This document shows positions 54,845 to 63,718 of a DNA stretch of 64,000 nt, one piece after another. The DNA is taken from contig NZ_JACHBW010000008.1 of assembly GCF_014200455.1 (NCBI RefSeq), forward strand, positions 186,001 to 250,000. The letters are read 5' to 3'. This DNA comes from Paraburkholderia bannensis. Lineage in GTDB: Bacteria > Pseudomonadota > Gammaproteobacteria > Burkholderiales > Burkholderiaceae. The notes beneath the pieces are model-generated. The model ran no database searches. It was not told the origin of the DNA and worked only from the letters and a program-made list of their open reading frames with translations. The position numbers were made by a program, and so were the translations under genes. The number at the start of each line of letters is the position of its first letter. Position 1 is the first letter of the stretch.

Positions 54845-55135
54845 ATGACAACCGGTTTCCGTCTCTACCGTGGACTGGAAGTTTATCCACTGGTCTATCC
54901 GCATCGTGCCACCGAGCCTGGAAGTGGGCATAACTATGACGAAGGGTTCGACGCTGCCGTACGGATCCTGAAGCCCGGAAGTTCAGGGGAAGCGCCCCGC
55001 AGCCGCGTATTCCGGCTTGCGATGACGAGACCGTTCCTGAGCGCCGGAGACGCGCGGCGCGCCTCGACTGCCTATGCCGAACACCTCATCGACACGTGCT
55101 CCCCGAACACGAGCATCCTCGACCTGAAGTTGTGA
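54845..55135 (+). CDS. Small unknown protein
   Basis: A 96-residue protein beginning TTGFRLYRGLEVYPLVYPHR, with an AYAEHLIDTC helix near the C-terminus. Layout (YRGxEV start, beta-rich body, terminal helix) matches the neighbouring small proteins. AAAGG precedes the ATG. No domain recognised. Confidence 0.55.
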   Translation: MTTGFRLYRGLEVYPLVYPHRATEPGSGHNYDEGFDAAVRILKPGSSGEAPRSRVFRLAMTRPFLSAGDARRASTAYAEHLIDTCSPNTSILDLKL

Positions 55136-55211
55136 TTCCCGCCTCGCCACACGCTGGAACCTTTCTGCGCGGGTGCGCGATGGGAAACACAAGCTACACC
55201 GGAGGTTTGAG

Positions 55212-55451
55212 ATGGACAGAGATGATCTCCTGAACTGGATTCGACGTGACGGCTCCGGCCTTGTCGACCGGTTTCTGCCGTCGGGGGCTCGTGCAGAACT
55301 CGAAGGCGTCATCCTCGACGGTCGGCACGAAGTCGATGCGGATGCCTATCTGATGTTTGTGTCAATTCGCGCAATGCTGCGCAAGGATGGCATGGCTAAC
55401 TGTGATTCGGATCAAGAGGCCGGCCAGATCATGGCGCTCTTGAACGCGTGA
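55212..55451 (+). CDS. Small unknown helical protein
   Basis: A 79-residue acidic protein (MDRDDLLNWIRRDGSGLVDR onward), predicted mostly helical and unlike its small neighbours. ATG 55212 is well placed behind GGAGGTTTGAG, a strong ribosome-binding site. Function unknown. It is followed by two more small genes on the same strand with short gaps. Confidence 0.6.
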   Translation: MDRDDLLNWIRRDGSGLVDRFLPSGARAELEGVILDGRHEVDADAYLMFVSIRAMLRKDGMANCDSDQEAGQIMALLNA

Positions 55452-55517
55452 CGCAATCCATCCCCACGACGCTGGCGCAACCAACATGGTCGCGCAGCAA
55501 AAGAACAAGGAAATAGA

Positions 55518-55733
55518 GTGCGCTTCAATTCGACGCGATTCATCATCGACCCGACGCCACGCAAGGCTGACGGCGAATACATGGCTCACGCCCGCATCAC
55601 CACCAGCCGTGCGGACGGGAGCGAGTACGACATTCATTCGAGCGGCGACCTTGCAGGCTTCGACATGCGCGAAGACGCCATTGCCCATGCAAGAGAATGG
55701 GCGCACGAGTGGCTGGACGTGTGCTTTGGGTGA
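55518..55733 (+). CDS. Small unknown protein, GTG start
   Basis: A 71-residue protein using GTG at 55518 behind AAGGAAATAGA. It has an extended-strand N-terminal part ([18 protein letters not shown]) and a helix [13 protein letters not shown] that resembles the end of the protein at 53607. Located 71 bases before rpsU on the same strand. No recognised domain. Confidence 0.6.
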   Translation: MRFNSTRFIIDPTPRKADGEYMAHARITTSRADGSEYDIHSSGDLAGFDMREDAIAHAREWAHEWLDVCFG

Positions 55734-55804
55734 AGACAAACGCAGCGAACCGCGTCGCGGCGACCCGAACGATTCGCAGCGCCAACTCGCAACCAGGAGG
55801 AAAA

Positions 55805-56017
55805 TTGACGACTGTAACCCCCAAGCTGAATGAACCCATGGAAGTCGCGTTGCGCCGCTTCCGACGTTCGATCGAGAGCACCGGTTTGATAAAGGAACTG
55901 CGTGCCCGAATGGCTTATGAAACACCGACCGCGAAACGAAAGCGAAAGAAGGCAGCCGCTGTGGCCCGACTCCGCAAACAGATCAAACGGTCATTGCCGC
56001 CGCGCAAGCTGTACTGA
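55805..56017 (+). CDS. rpsU: 30S ribosomal protein S21
   Basis: A 70-residue S21 protein ([20 protein letters not shown] near the start, basic [19 protein letters not shown] later), complete and of normal length. The start is a rare TTG at 55805, fixed by a perfect AGGAGG three bases upstream (55796-55801) and by the conserved N-terminus. S21 is needed for initiation on structured or Shine-Dalgarno-dependent mRNAs. Its place among cold-shock-type small genes suggests an accessory, condition-specific copy. Confidence 0.92.
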   Translation: MTTVTPKLNEPMEVALRRFRRSIESTGLIKELRARMAYETPTAKRKRKKAAAVARLRKQIKRSLPPRKLY

Positions 56018-56401
56018 GCCGAAATTACGCTGGCAGCCAACAGACGGCGGCTACGCCCGAAAAGCCGTAGTGGCGCGCTGTGGCTTGAATGACCGCCACG
56101 GACCGACCCGGCAAATTCGCAGTCGACCGATCCAATTGATGCGTCGTGCGAAGGGATTTCCCACTTCGTCCACCGACACTCACTCTTCAATGCTCGTGCG
56201 CTTGAGCACGACGCGAGTTCTTTGCGTCATCCGTTCCCTGGCGCGAAAGAACACCAGACGAATTCGCCAGCTCTTTGGATGCTGAAAACGCGCGGCAATG
56301 CCTGTGAGGACGTTCGCTGCCGAAAGAGGCTTCCCGCCGCCTCCCGTCCTGCAGCTAAACGCACGATTCATGCAGCGGTTCGACATCGTAGGCGGTGCTC
56401 C
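56018..56401. other. Intergenic region after rpsU
   Basis: About 380 bases. Short frames exist on both strands, but none is family-like or has a good start. Nothing further is seen. Confidence 0.35.
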
Positions 56402-57007
56402 TCAGCGCAGTGCCGCCGCCACGGCCTCGTCAATCTGCCGCGCAAAGCGCGCTTCAACATCGGGCACCTCGAAACCAATCGACAGTTCCAGATACGCGTC
56501 GCCCAGCACCAGGTTCACGAATGTCGCCGCCCGCAATGCAGCCGTCGCCCCGTCAAATCTCTTTCGCAGAATATCTGCGGCAACGGCGCGCACGACCTTT
56601 GCACCGTTTTCGTAAAACACCAGGCCAAGTTCCGGCAGACGCTCCGCCTCAGCAACGATGGCCCGATAGAGCCGCAGAAAATCCGGTGCGATAAGACTCT
56701 GTGCCAGAACCCATCCCAGCTCGCGCAATTCGCCTTCGGGTGAGCCATCCGATTGCATGCCCTGAGCACTGGCAAGAAGTTCGCCTACCTGAGCGCACAT
56801 CGACCTCACCAGACCGTCGAAGAGTGCTTCCTTCGATTTGAAGTGGCGGTAGACCGTCTGTTTGCCGACTCCGGCGGCCGCCGCGACATCGTCCATCGTT
56901 CCCTGGCCAAAGCCGTGGTTTAAAAAAACGGCTTTCGCGCCGTCGAGGATGGCGGTTCGCTTGCGGCGCTGGAGCGGACTCAGGCAGGAAAGAGAGGAAG
57001 CGTTCAT
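56402..57007 (-). CDS. TetR/AcrR family repressor
   Basis: A 201-residue repressor. Its helix-turn-helix (about residues 18-62) includes FGQGTMDDVAAAAGVGKQTVYRHFKSKEALF. The remainder is a TetR_C-type ligand-binding domain of the AefR-like kind. It is transcribed away from the SDR/DoxX genes, with two palindromic sites in the 129-base shared region, so it very likely represses that operon and itself. Inducer unknown. Confidence 0.88.
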   Translation of the reverse strand: MNASSLSCLSPLQRRKRTAILDGAKAVFLNHGFGQGTMDDVAAAAGVGKQTVYRHFKSKEALFDGLVRSMCAQVGELLASAQGMQSDGSPEGELRELGWVLAQSLIAPDFLRLYRAIVAEAERLPELGLVFYENGAKVVRAVAADILRKRFDGATAALRAATFVNLVLGDAYLELSIGFEVPDVEARFARQIDEAVAAALR

Positions 57008-57035
57008 GCGAAATAAATACCAGATCGCAGAGTCG

Positions 57036-57104
57036 TTGACAAGACTGATCAGTCTCGTCTACATTGCCACAAACGAGACCAATCAGTCTCGTTTGTGGCA
57101 ATGT
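57036..57104. promoter_or_regulatory. Divergent promoter with two TetR operators
   Basis: TTGACA (57036-57041), an 18-base spacer and TACATT (57060-57065) form a good rightward promoter. The perfect 14-bp palindrome AGACTGATCAGTCT (57042-57055) fills the spacer. Directly after it is a perfect inverted repeat with 19-base arms (57061-57079 and 57086-57104) whose core GAGAC-CAATCA-GTCTC repeats the same half-site 34 bases downstream. A TetR dimer on either site would block initiation. Confidence 0.8.
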
Positions 57105-57136
57105 TCAACTTCGCGGGCAATCGTTCGGAGAGCGCT

Positions 57137-58060
57137 TTGGAACTGTTCATGACAGGCGGTACTGGCTACATCGGGCAGGCCGTCGCCCGCAAGGCGATCA
57201 GCCTCGGCCATCGGCTAACGGCGCTGGTGCGCCACGACAGGTCGTCGGCCGCAAGCGCGCTGGCGCGTCTCGGCGTGAAGCTGCATTGCGGCGACCTGCG
57301 CGAGCCGCAGTCTTTCGCTTCAGTGGCCGGTGCCGCGGATGGCGTGGTGCACGCGGCGTCGACCAATGATGCTTCTGCCGCTGCCGCCGATGAGGCCGCG
57401 GTGGTAGCGATGCTTTCTCATCTGCGCTCGGGCGCGGCGTTTGTCTATACGTCGGGCACGTGGGTCTACGGCAACACGGCCGGTGCGCCCGCGACTGAAG
57501 CATCGGCGCTGAATCCAACGCAACTCGTCGCCTGGCGGCCCGCGGTCGAGCGACTTGTGCAAGCGCTGGCGGCAAGCCGTGCGATTGCCGCGGTGATTCT
57601 CAGGCCCGCGATGGTGCACGGCTACGGCGGCGGCGTCTTCGGCATGCTTGCCGGCATGGTCCGTGAGACTGGCAGCGTGCGGCTCGTCGGCGACGGTCGC
57701 AATCACTGGCCTGCCGTTCACGTCGATGATCTCGCCACGGCCTATCTGAACGCGGTCGAGCAGGCGGCTGCCGGTAACGGCGCAGTCGTGGGACAGATCT
57801 TCAACGTGGTCACGGAAGAAGCCGTTGCCGTGGCCGAAATAGGTGAAGCGATCCGGGCCTCGGTCCACGCCGATCAGGTCGAACTCTGGCCGCTCGACGA
57901 TGCCTGTCAATCGCTTGGACCGTTCGCCGACGCGCTGGCGCTCGATCAGTCAGTCAGCGGTCAGCTTGCCCGGCGAGCCCTTGCGTGGGAACCGCGTGGT
58001 CCGGGGCTGATTGCAGACCTCTCTGAACCGAACCACTTTCAGCCAATCAACGGAGCATGA
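57137..58060 (+). CDS. Extended SDR / NAD-dependent epimerase family protein
   Basis: A 307-residue NAD(P)-binding enzyme. The Rossmann motif TGGTGYIGQAVARKA lies near the N-terminus, followed by the catalytic-type region YTSGTWVYGN and the C-terminal GDGRNHWPAVHVDDLATAYL. I choose TTG 57137, preceded by GGAG, giving the normal short lead before TGGTGYIG. ATG 57101 would start inside the operator repeat and ATG 57149 would remove the first strand. Substrate unknown; probably induced when the divergent TetR protein releases. Confidence 0.82.
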   Translation: MELFMTGGTGYIGQAVARKAISLGHRLTALVRHDRSSAASALARLGVKLHCGDLREPQSFASVAGAADGVVHAASTNDASAAAADEAAVVAMLSHLRSGAAFVYTSGTWVYGNTAGAPATEASALNPTQLVAWRPAVERLVQALAASRAIAAVILRPAMVHGYGGGVFGMLAGMVRETGSVRLVGDGRNHWPAVHVDDLATAYLNAVEQAAAGNGAVVGQIFNVVTEEAVAVAEIGEAIRASVHADQVELWPLDDACQSLGPFADALALDQSVSGQLARRALAWEPRGPGLIADLSEPNHFQPINGA

Positions 58061-58407
58061 CGATGGTGTGGAATAACGCCTCTCTCGAATCTTCCCTCGT
58101 GATGGTCCTCGCGGTTTTGTTCGCCGTGGCTGGCGTGGTCAATCTCGCAAGACTCCGCGCGGTCAAGCGCGACTTCGCTCGCTGGGGTTATCCAGCGTGG
58201 TTCCCGCTGCTGTGTGGCGCGCTTGAGGTGCTCAGCGCGGTACTGCTTGCTCGACAACAAACCAGAGTCTTTGGCCTGGCGTTGGCCAGTGCGATCATGA
58301 TCGGCGCGCTCTTCACATTGTTGCGCCATCGAGAGCCCTTGCAGCATCTCGCTCCGGCGCTGGTGTTTTCCGCTCTGATTGCAGTGACTCTGGCTGTGCG
58401 CGGTTGA
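58057..58407 (+). CDS. DoxX-like small membrane protein
   Basis: A 116-residue protein with four predicted helices and the DoxX-like pattern FARWGYPAWFPLLCGALEVL between helices one and two. Its start overlaps the SDR stop (ATGA), so the two are co-translated under the TetR-controlled promoter. DoxX-family proteins are linked to membrane redox stress; the exact role here is unknown. Confidence 0.75.
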   Translation: MTMVWNNASLESSLVMVLAVLFAVAGVVNLARLRAVKRDFARWGYPAWFPLLCGALEVLSAVLLARQQTRVFGLALASAIMIGALFTLLRHREPLQHLAPALVFSALIAVTLAVRG

Positions 58408-58600
58408 GACTTCGCCGCTCGGCAGACGCTCGTGTTACGCGCCTGATCAGAACGGCAAGAACGGCAAGATGCTGCTGCCGCGCGAGACGAATTACCATCC
58501 GTGCTTCATGCAGAATCTCCCCCGCGCGAGCGAGCCTTCTGCTATTTCCCGGCTCGTTTGGGTTTGCTCGCGGCGCGGGCGCAGGTGAATTCACGCCCAA

Positions 58601-58828
58601 TCACTTAGCGCCGCTCGCCCCCTGCGCGGCGGCGGCCTTGTCTTTTTTCTTCGCTTCATGATGGCCGATGGCGCAGCCGCCTGCAGCGCCTGCCACCGCG
58701 TGATGGCCGGCCACATGCCCCACCACGCCGCCCGCCACCGCGCCCTTCATGCAGCCCTCCGCCAACGCCGGTTGAGCCACGCCAGTCAGACACGCTGCAA
58801 CAGCAAAAGCACCCAATATCGTCCGCAT
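58601..58828 (-). CDS. Small secreted glycine-zipper protein
   Basis: A 75-residue protein with a signal peptide (about 1-23, ending QPALA), then a GA/GG-rich glycine-zipper segment (GAVAGGVVGHVAGHHAVAGA) and a lysine/alanine-rich tail. Two cysteines (EGCMKG and GGCAIG) flank the zipper. AAGGAGACCGGA precedes ATG 58828. It may be an envelope protein; no function is known. It is divergent from the phosphoesterase gene. Confidence 0.7.
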   Translation of the reverse strand: MRTILGAFAVAACLTGVAQPALAEGCMKGAVAGGVVGHVAGHHAVAGAAGGCAIGHHEAKKKDKAAAAQGASGAK

Positions 58829-58971
58829 TCCGGTCTCCTTGAATATGATTAATGGCTGCAATTCAACGCAGGACAGTTCGCAAAGCGCGTACCCGACGCC
58901 CTGTATCGAGCCTTGCCGAAAGCCACTTTCTGCACTAATACTCTGCGTCAGACCCGGCAACGGAGAGCGTC

Positions 58972-60369
58972 ATGTCCCTGCGGAGCATCAAACACGTCGT
59001 CGTCGTGATGTTCGAGAACCGCTCGTTCGATACCATGTTAGGCGGCCTCTATCCCGCCAGCGCGAACGGCGCCGGTCCCGCGAACTTTCTGCCCGCGTCG
59101 ACTACGGGGCAAGCGTTCGATGGACTCACGCCGGGCCTGAGCAACCCGTCGAAATCCGGCGCGACGATCCCCGCGAGCATGCCGGCCTCCACGGCTACGC
59201 TCCCCGATCCCGACCCGGAAGAAACGTTCGCGAACGTGCGCATTCAGTTGCTCGGTAACGCGCCGGGCGCAACGCCCATGTCCGGGTTCGTGCTCAACTA
59301 CGAAATGACGGCGACGACCGACGCAAGCCAGGTCATGCAATGCCACAGCCCCGACCAGTTAAGCGTGCTTTCCACGCTCGCGCGCGAATACGCCGTATCC
59401 GACGCGTGGTTTGCTTCCGTGCCCAGCCAGACCTGGCCGAACCGCGCCTTCGTGCATGCCGGCACCTCGAATGGTCACGTCGACAACGGCTCGCCGCCCG
59501 ATCCTTTCGACTGGCAGGTACCCACCATCTTCAACGTGCTGAGCGAGGTAGGCGCGAGCTGGGCCGTGTACAGCGACGCACTGATTGCGCCTTCGCTCAC
59601 GCTCACGATGTTCCCAACGTTATGGAATGCGAAATACAGGCCGAACTTCCAGCGCTTCGGCGCATTTGTTTCGGCATGCCAGAACAACACCTTGCCGCAG
59701 TATTCGTTTATCGAGCCGCGTTTTCTGCTCGATCCCAACGATCAACATCCGCCGCACGATGTCTATGCGGGCGAGCGTTTTCTCTTCGATATCTGGCAAG
59801 CGCTGAGCACGTCGCCCGCGTGGCCCGAGACGCTGCTCGTCATCACCTATGACGAACACGGCGGCACTTACGACCACGTTTTGCCGCCAGCCAATGCCGT
59901 CACGCCCGACGCCGTCAGCAACCCGGGCGACCAGAACTTCGCGTTCGACAGTTTCGGCGTGCGCGTGCCGGCAGTGGTTGTTTCGCCGTGGATCGCGGCG
60001 GGCACCGTATTCCGCTCGCCCATCGCAACGCCTTACGACCACACGTCGATACTCGCGACCTTGCGCGACTGGCTGGACATCGCACCCGCCGACATGCTCG
60101 CGAGCAAGCGCATCGCCGCCGCGCCCACGCTCGCTCAGTTGCTCACCCTCGCGATGCCGCGCACCGATCTGCCTGTCATCAGCGCGCCGCCCACTACCGG
60201 CTTTATCGCCACCAGTCTCGCCCGCCCGCTCAACGATCTGCAGAAGAGTCTCGTGAGCGGTACGGCACGACGCGCGGGACTCGACCCGGCGGCGACACTC
60301 AACTCGATGGCCACGCGCCAGCACGCGCTGGACTTCTTCCAGAACTTACCCGCCAGCAATATCCCGTAG
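58972..60369 (+). CDS. Phosphoesterase family protein (phospholipase C/acid phosphatase-like)
   Basis: A 465-residue enzyme of the bacterial phospholipase C/AcpA superfamily, which cleaves phosphomonoesters or phospholipid head groups. The family start IKHVVVVMFENRSFDTMLGG carries the probable metal-binding glutamate and asparagine. Metal- and phosphate-site motifs continue with TYDEHGGTYDHVLPP and SPWIAAGTV. No signal peptide is visible, which is unusual for this mostly exported family; an upstream start with a signal was not found. Confidence 0.86.
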   Translation: MSLRSIKHVVVVMFENRSFDTMLGGLYPASANGAGPANFLPASTTGQAFDGLTPGLSNPSKSGATIPASMPASTATLPDPDPEETFANVRIQLLGNAPGATPMSGFVLNYEMTATTDASQVMQCHSPDQLSVLSTLAREYAVSDAWFASVPSQTWPNRAFVHAGTSNGHVDNGSPPDPFDWQVPTIFNVLSEVGASWAVYSDALIAPSLTLTMFPTLWNAKYRPNFQRFGAFVSACQNNTLPQYSFIEPRFLLDPNDQHPPHDVYAGERFLFDIWQALSTSPAWPETLLVITYDEHGGTYDHVLPPANAVTPDAVSNPGDQNFAFDSFGVRVPAVVVSPWIAAGTVFRSPIATPYDHTSILATLRDWLDIAPADMLASKRIAAAPTLAQLLTLAMPRTDLPVISAPPTTGFIATSLARPLNDLQKSLVSGTARRAGLDPAATLNSMATRQHALDFFQNLPASNIP

Positions 60370-60965
60370 CAATAAGCCACCTGGACAAGCAGGCGGTCCC
60401 GCGCGCGACAGGGCCCGCGGCCCGCAAAGCAGCCGCCCATCAGCAACACGATTGCAGCGCCACGCGCCCGATTGCGCTTGCGCTCGACGGGTCAGCCCTT
60501 GTAGTATTTGGCGCCCTTCGTCGCGCGCCTGAGAGTCGTTTCAGAACCAGATGCGCTGCTGGATTGGCCGATCAAATTGACCGTGAAACTGACGATGAAA
60601 TTGTCGAGACACGACGGTCATTATTTTTCAGTAGAATGCTGCAATCGCAAACATTCGTAACGTTTCGAATTCGGCCTTCCGGACCAGAAGGCTAACGCGC
60701 CACATCAAGATCGCCATGCAATTCGCATAGACGCAATCGCGATGTGACACGGTCGAGGCAAACCACACGTTTGTCCTGCCGTAGCGGTTCGAAACGGAAT
60801 CTCGATAGCGATGCTTCATCGCCTGGACCCAGGGGAAACGATCGACGCCGAGCCGGTCGCCTGCCGGCCCCGGTGCTGCATAAAAAAGAGCCGGCGTGAA
60901 AGCGTCGGCGCAACGTCGCACTCAACTCCTGGCTTTCTCGTCAGTACTTACCTGGCCGCAATACT
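60370..60965. other. Intergenic region before the phc operon
   Basis: Nearly 600 bases without a supported gene. A weak hairpin TGACCGT...ACGGTCA followed by ATTATTTTT (about 60578-60630) could end the phosphoesterase transcript. The promoter of the phcB-like gene should lie in the second half but is not evident. Confidence 0.35.
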
Positions 60966-62372
60966 GTGTATTCCAGAACGCAAATCGATCCGGTAGTGAG
61001 CTTCCGTAACTCCCAGGGCGAGCAGGTGCGGGGCACGATCATCAATCTGCAGCGCAAGTCGCTGGTGATGGAGGTCTATAACCCGTACTCGATTGTCCAG
61101 GTCAGCGAGGTGTTGAGCGAACTGACGGTCAAGATGGGCGTGGAACACGCCTATTCGGGCAAGGCCGTCGTCATCAGCATGGTGAATACCGGCCTGACCG
61201 CCATTGTGTCGGTGACCCTGATCGACGAATGGCTCGAACTGAGCGGCGAAGCGCTGGAAGCGCCCACGGTGGGCGAAGAAGCCCGCCGCTTCGTGAGCGA
61301 ATGGGCCGAGCGTTTCCAGATCCGTCCGGACTATCAGATCGCGGTCAACCAGATTCGCGCCTTTCTGACCGACATGTCGCGCTGGGTCGAACAGGCCGAC
61401 CTCGCCAACACCCTGCCGAAGGACGGCAAGAGTCTGCGCGAGGACTTCTTCCTCGAACTGGCCACGCCGCTGATGGAGCGCACCAAGGTCTTCTTCGACG
61501 ACTTCGAAGGCGAAGCACGCCGGGTCGAAGAAGAGCTCGCGCCGGCGCACCGCGCGTTTGCCCAGGCGGCGCTTCATCCGCTGCTGCTGCGCTCGCCCTT
61601 CGTGTTCCGCACCTTCACCAAGCCGCTCGGTTATGCCGGCGACTACCAGATGGTCAACCAGATGCTCGACGACCCGCGCCAGGGCCCGAGCACGTATTTC
61701 CAGATCGTCAATGCGGCCTTCCTGCAAACGGCCGTGGCGCGCGCGCACCGCAATCGCATCGATCTGCTGGTGGACTACCTGACCCGCGTCGCCAACGACG
61801 CGCGCGCCGCGCGCCGGCCGTTCCGTGTCTTGAACGTGGGCTGCGGCCCCGCCCAGGAAATCCAGCGCTTCATGCACGAATACGACGAGCCGGAATGGCT
61901 GTCGTTCGAACTGCTCGACTTCAGCCAGGAGACGCTGGACTGGACGCGTGCGCGCCTTGGCGCCATCGCTCAGGAAACGTCCAAGCGCATGGCCATCAGC
62001 TACACGCACGACTCGGTTCACCATCTGCTCAAGCGCCGCATGGACGAGAATTCGCCCGACGCGCGCGAGTTCGACGCAGTCTATTGCGCGGGCCTGTTCG
62101 ACTACCTGTCCGACAAGGTCTGCGCGCGCCTGAACCAGTATTTCGCCAGCCGCACCCGTCGCGGCGGTCGTCTGCTGGTCACCAACGTTCACGCCGATAA
62201 CCCCGAGCGCTTCAGCATGGAACACGTGCTGGAGTGGTATCTGATCTATCGCAACGAGGCGCAGATGGAGTCGATCATGCCGGAAAACTGTGGCGCGCCG
62301 CGTCTCTACACGGACGTAACCGGGGTGAACGTGTTCGCCGAAGTAACGATCGGCCAGCAACAAGTGGGCTGA
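60966..62372 (+). CDS. phcB: PhcB-like 3-hydroxy fatty acid methyl ester synthase
   Basis: A 468-residue protein with a PilZ-like N-terminal part (about residues 1-105; YSRTQIDPVVSFRNSQGEQV) and a C-terminal SAM-dependent methyltransferase (about 215-465) with the binding motif VLNVGCGPAQEIQRF. This layout and its place before a PhcS-like kinase and a receiver gene match PhcB of Ralstonia/Cupriavidus, which methylates 3-hydroxy fatty acids to make the quorum signal. The start is GTG 60966 with a poor ribosome-binding site. The acyl chain used here is unknown. Confidence 0.82.
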   Translation: MYSRTQIDPVVSFRNSQGEQVRGTIINLQRKSLVMEVYNPYSIVQVSEVLSELTVKMGVEHAYSGKAVVISMVNTGLTAIVSVTLIDEWLELSGEALEAPTVGEEARRFVSEWAERFQIRPDYQIAVNQIRAFLTDMSRWVEQADLANTLPKDGKSLREDFFLELATPLMERTKVFFDDFEGEARRVEEELAPAHRAFAQAALHPLLLRSPFVFRTFTKPLGYAGDYQMVNQMLDDPRQGPSTYFQIVNAAFLQTAVARAHRNRIDLLVDYLTRVANDARAARRPFRVLNVGCGPAQEIQRFMHEYDEPEWLSFELLDFSQETLDWTRARLGAIAQETSKRMAISYTHDSVHHLLKRRMDENSPDAREFDAVYCAGLFDYLSDKVCARLNQYFASRTRRGGRLLVTNVHADNPERFSMEHVLEWYLIYRNEAQMESIMPENCGAPRLYTDVTGVNVFAEVTIGQQQVG

Positions 62373-62373
62373 C

Positions 62374-63711
62374 ATGACAACATCGCTGGTTGGGCTGCAG
62401 TCGACCTATCGCGAAGAGCTGCGCGACTACCGGCTGCTGTGCAGCAAGGCAGGCGGGCTCACCGTGATCGTGCTGGTGCTGATGGGCGCGGCGATGGATT
62501 ACGTCGTCTATCCGGCCGAGCAAAAGGGCTTCGCCCTGCTTCGTGGGCTGACCAGCATCGCCATCGCACTGGCCCTGCTCTCGCTCTATACGGAAACCGG
62601 CAAGCGTCATGTGCAGGTCATCACCTTTTTGTGGCTGCTGCTGCCGCAGGCCATGATTTCGTGGATGATTTACGCCACCCAGGGTGAGCAGTCGTTGTTC
62701 TATGCCGGGCTCACGCTGACCATCTTCGCGGTGGGGATTCTGTTCGCCTCCGGCTACTGGCAGACGCTGGCGTTCGGCGTCGTCACGGTGGCGTTCTACT
62801 ACCTTGCCTGCACGGCCCACCCTGGCGGCATCAGCGATCCGGCCAAATTCCAGTTCCAGCTCATCCTGATCTTCTTCTGCGCGCTGGCAAGCTCCGTCTA
62901 TACCTTCTTCAACGAGAAGGGCCGCTTCCAGCTTTTCCGGCTCAAGGACGAGATTGCGCACAAGAACGAACAGCTCGCGCGCTCCAATGAAAGCCTCGCG
63001 CAGATCAAGGGGCAATTGTTGCAACAGGAAAAGATGGCGGCAATCGGCACGCTGTCCGCGGGCCTGCTCCACGAAGTCAACAACCCCGTGAACTTCTGCC
63101 TGATGGCGATCGAAATCGCCATGGAGGAGCCGCTGGTCAAGGACAGCGCGTCGCTACAGGAGTGCCTGACCGATGCCAAACAGGGCATGCAGCGCATCCA
63201 GCACATCGTCTCCGACCTGAAGACCTTCGCCTATCGCAAGCCCGGCGCGACCAGCGAGGACGTGCCGTTCCTGTTCGAGAAGGCGCTCGATTCGTCGATC
63301 CGGCTGGACGCGCACGAACTGCGCGGCGTGAAGCTCACCCGCGAGCTGCCCGTCGATACGCTGGTGCTGGGCGACGAAGCCGCCATCGTCGGCGTGCTCA
63401 TCAATCTGTTCTCGAATGCCGCGCTGGCGATGCAAAAGGCCGGCACCGCTTCACCGCAGGTCCATGTCAAGGCGCACTGGCAGGACGGCCGTCTGCACGT
63501 CAATGTGCGCGACAACGGCCCGGGGATCGCCCCGGAAAATCTCGCGCGGGTGTTCGAACCGTTCTTTACGACGCGCGAAGTCGGCCAGGGCCTGGGCCTT
63601 GGTCTGTCCATCAGCTATGCGGTGGTGGAGCAGCACGGCGGCACACTCTTTGCAGAAAGCCAGTTGGGCGAGTGGACCGCATTCAACTTCGATCTGCCGC
63701 GTGCCGAGTGA
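62374..63711 (+). CDS. phcS: PhcS-like sensor histidine kinase
   Basis: A 445-residue kinase starting two bases after the phcB-like stop. Six predicted membrane helices (about 25-180) with almost no periplasmic domain suit a lipophilic signal. A coiled stretch, the H box GLLHEVNNPVNF, and an HATPase domain follow, with INLFSNAALAM, DNGPGIAPE and GQGLGLGLSI. In the known system PhcS senses the fatty acid methyl ester and acts on PhcR. Confidence 0.82.
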   Translation: MTTSLVGLQSTYREELRDYRLLCSKAGGLTVIVLVLMGAAMDYVVYPAEQKGFALLRGLTSIAIALALLSLYTETGKRHVQVITFLWLLLPQAMISWMIYATQGEQSLFYAGLTLTIFAVGILFASGYWQTLAFGVVTVAFYYLACTAHPGGISDPAKFQFQLILIFFCALASSVYTFFNEKGRFQLFRLKDEIAHKNEQLARSNESLAQIKGQLLQQEKMAAIGTLSAGLLHEVNNPVNFCLMAIEIAMEEPLVKDSASLQECLTDAKQGMQRIQHIVSDLKTFAYRKPGATSEDVPFLFEKALDSSIRLDAHELRGVKLTRELPVDTLVLGDEAAIVGVLINLFSNAALAMQKAGTASPQVHVKAHWQDGRLHVNVRDNGPGIAPENLARVFEPFFTTREVGQGLGLGLSISYAVVEQHGGTLFAESQLGEWTAFNFDLPRAE

Positions 63712-63718
63712 GGTCGAG

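Noticed and set aside
57101..57136. ATG 57101 as start of the SDR gene
   Set aside because: It lies inside the operator inverted repeat, has no ribosome-binding site and adds residues foreign to the family. TTG 57137 with GGAG fits better.
60948..62375. 475-residue open frame antisense to the phcB-like gene
   Set aside because: The sense strand matches a known protein family from end to end. The antisense translation has no family features.
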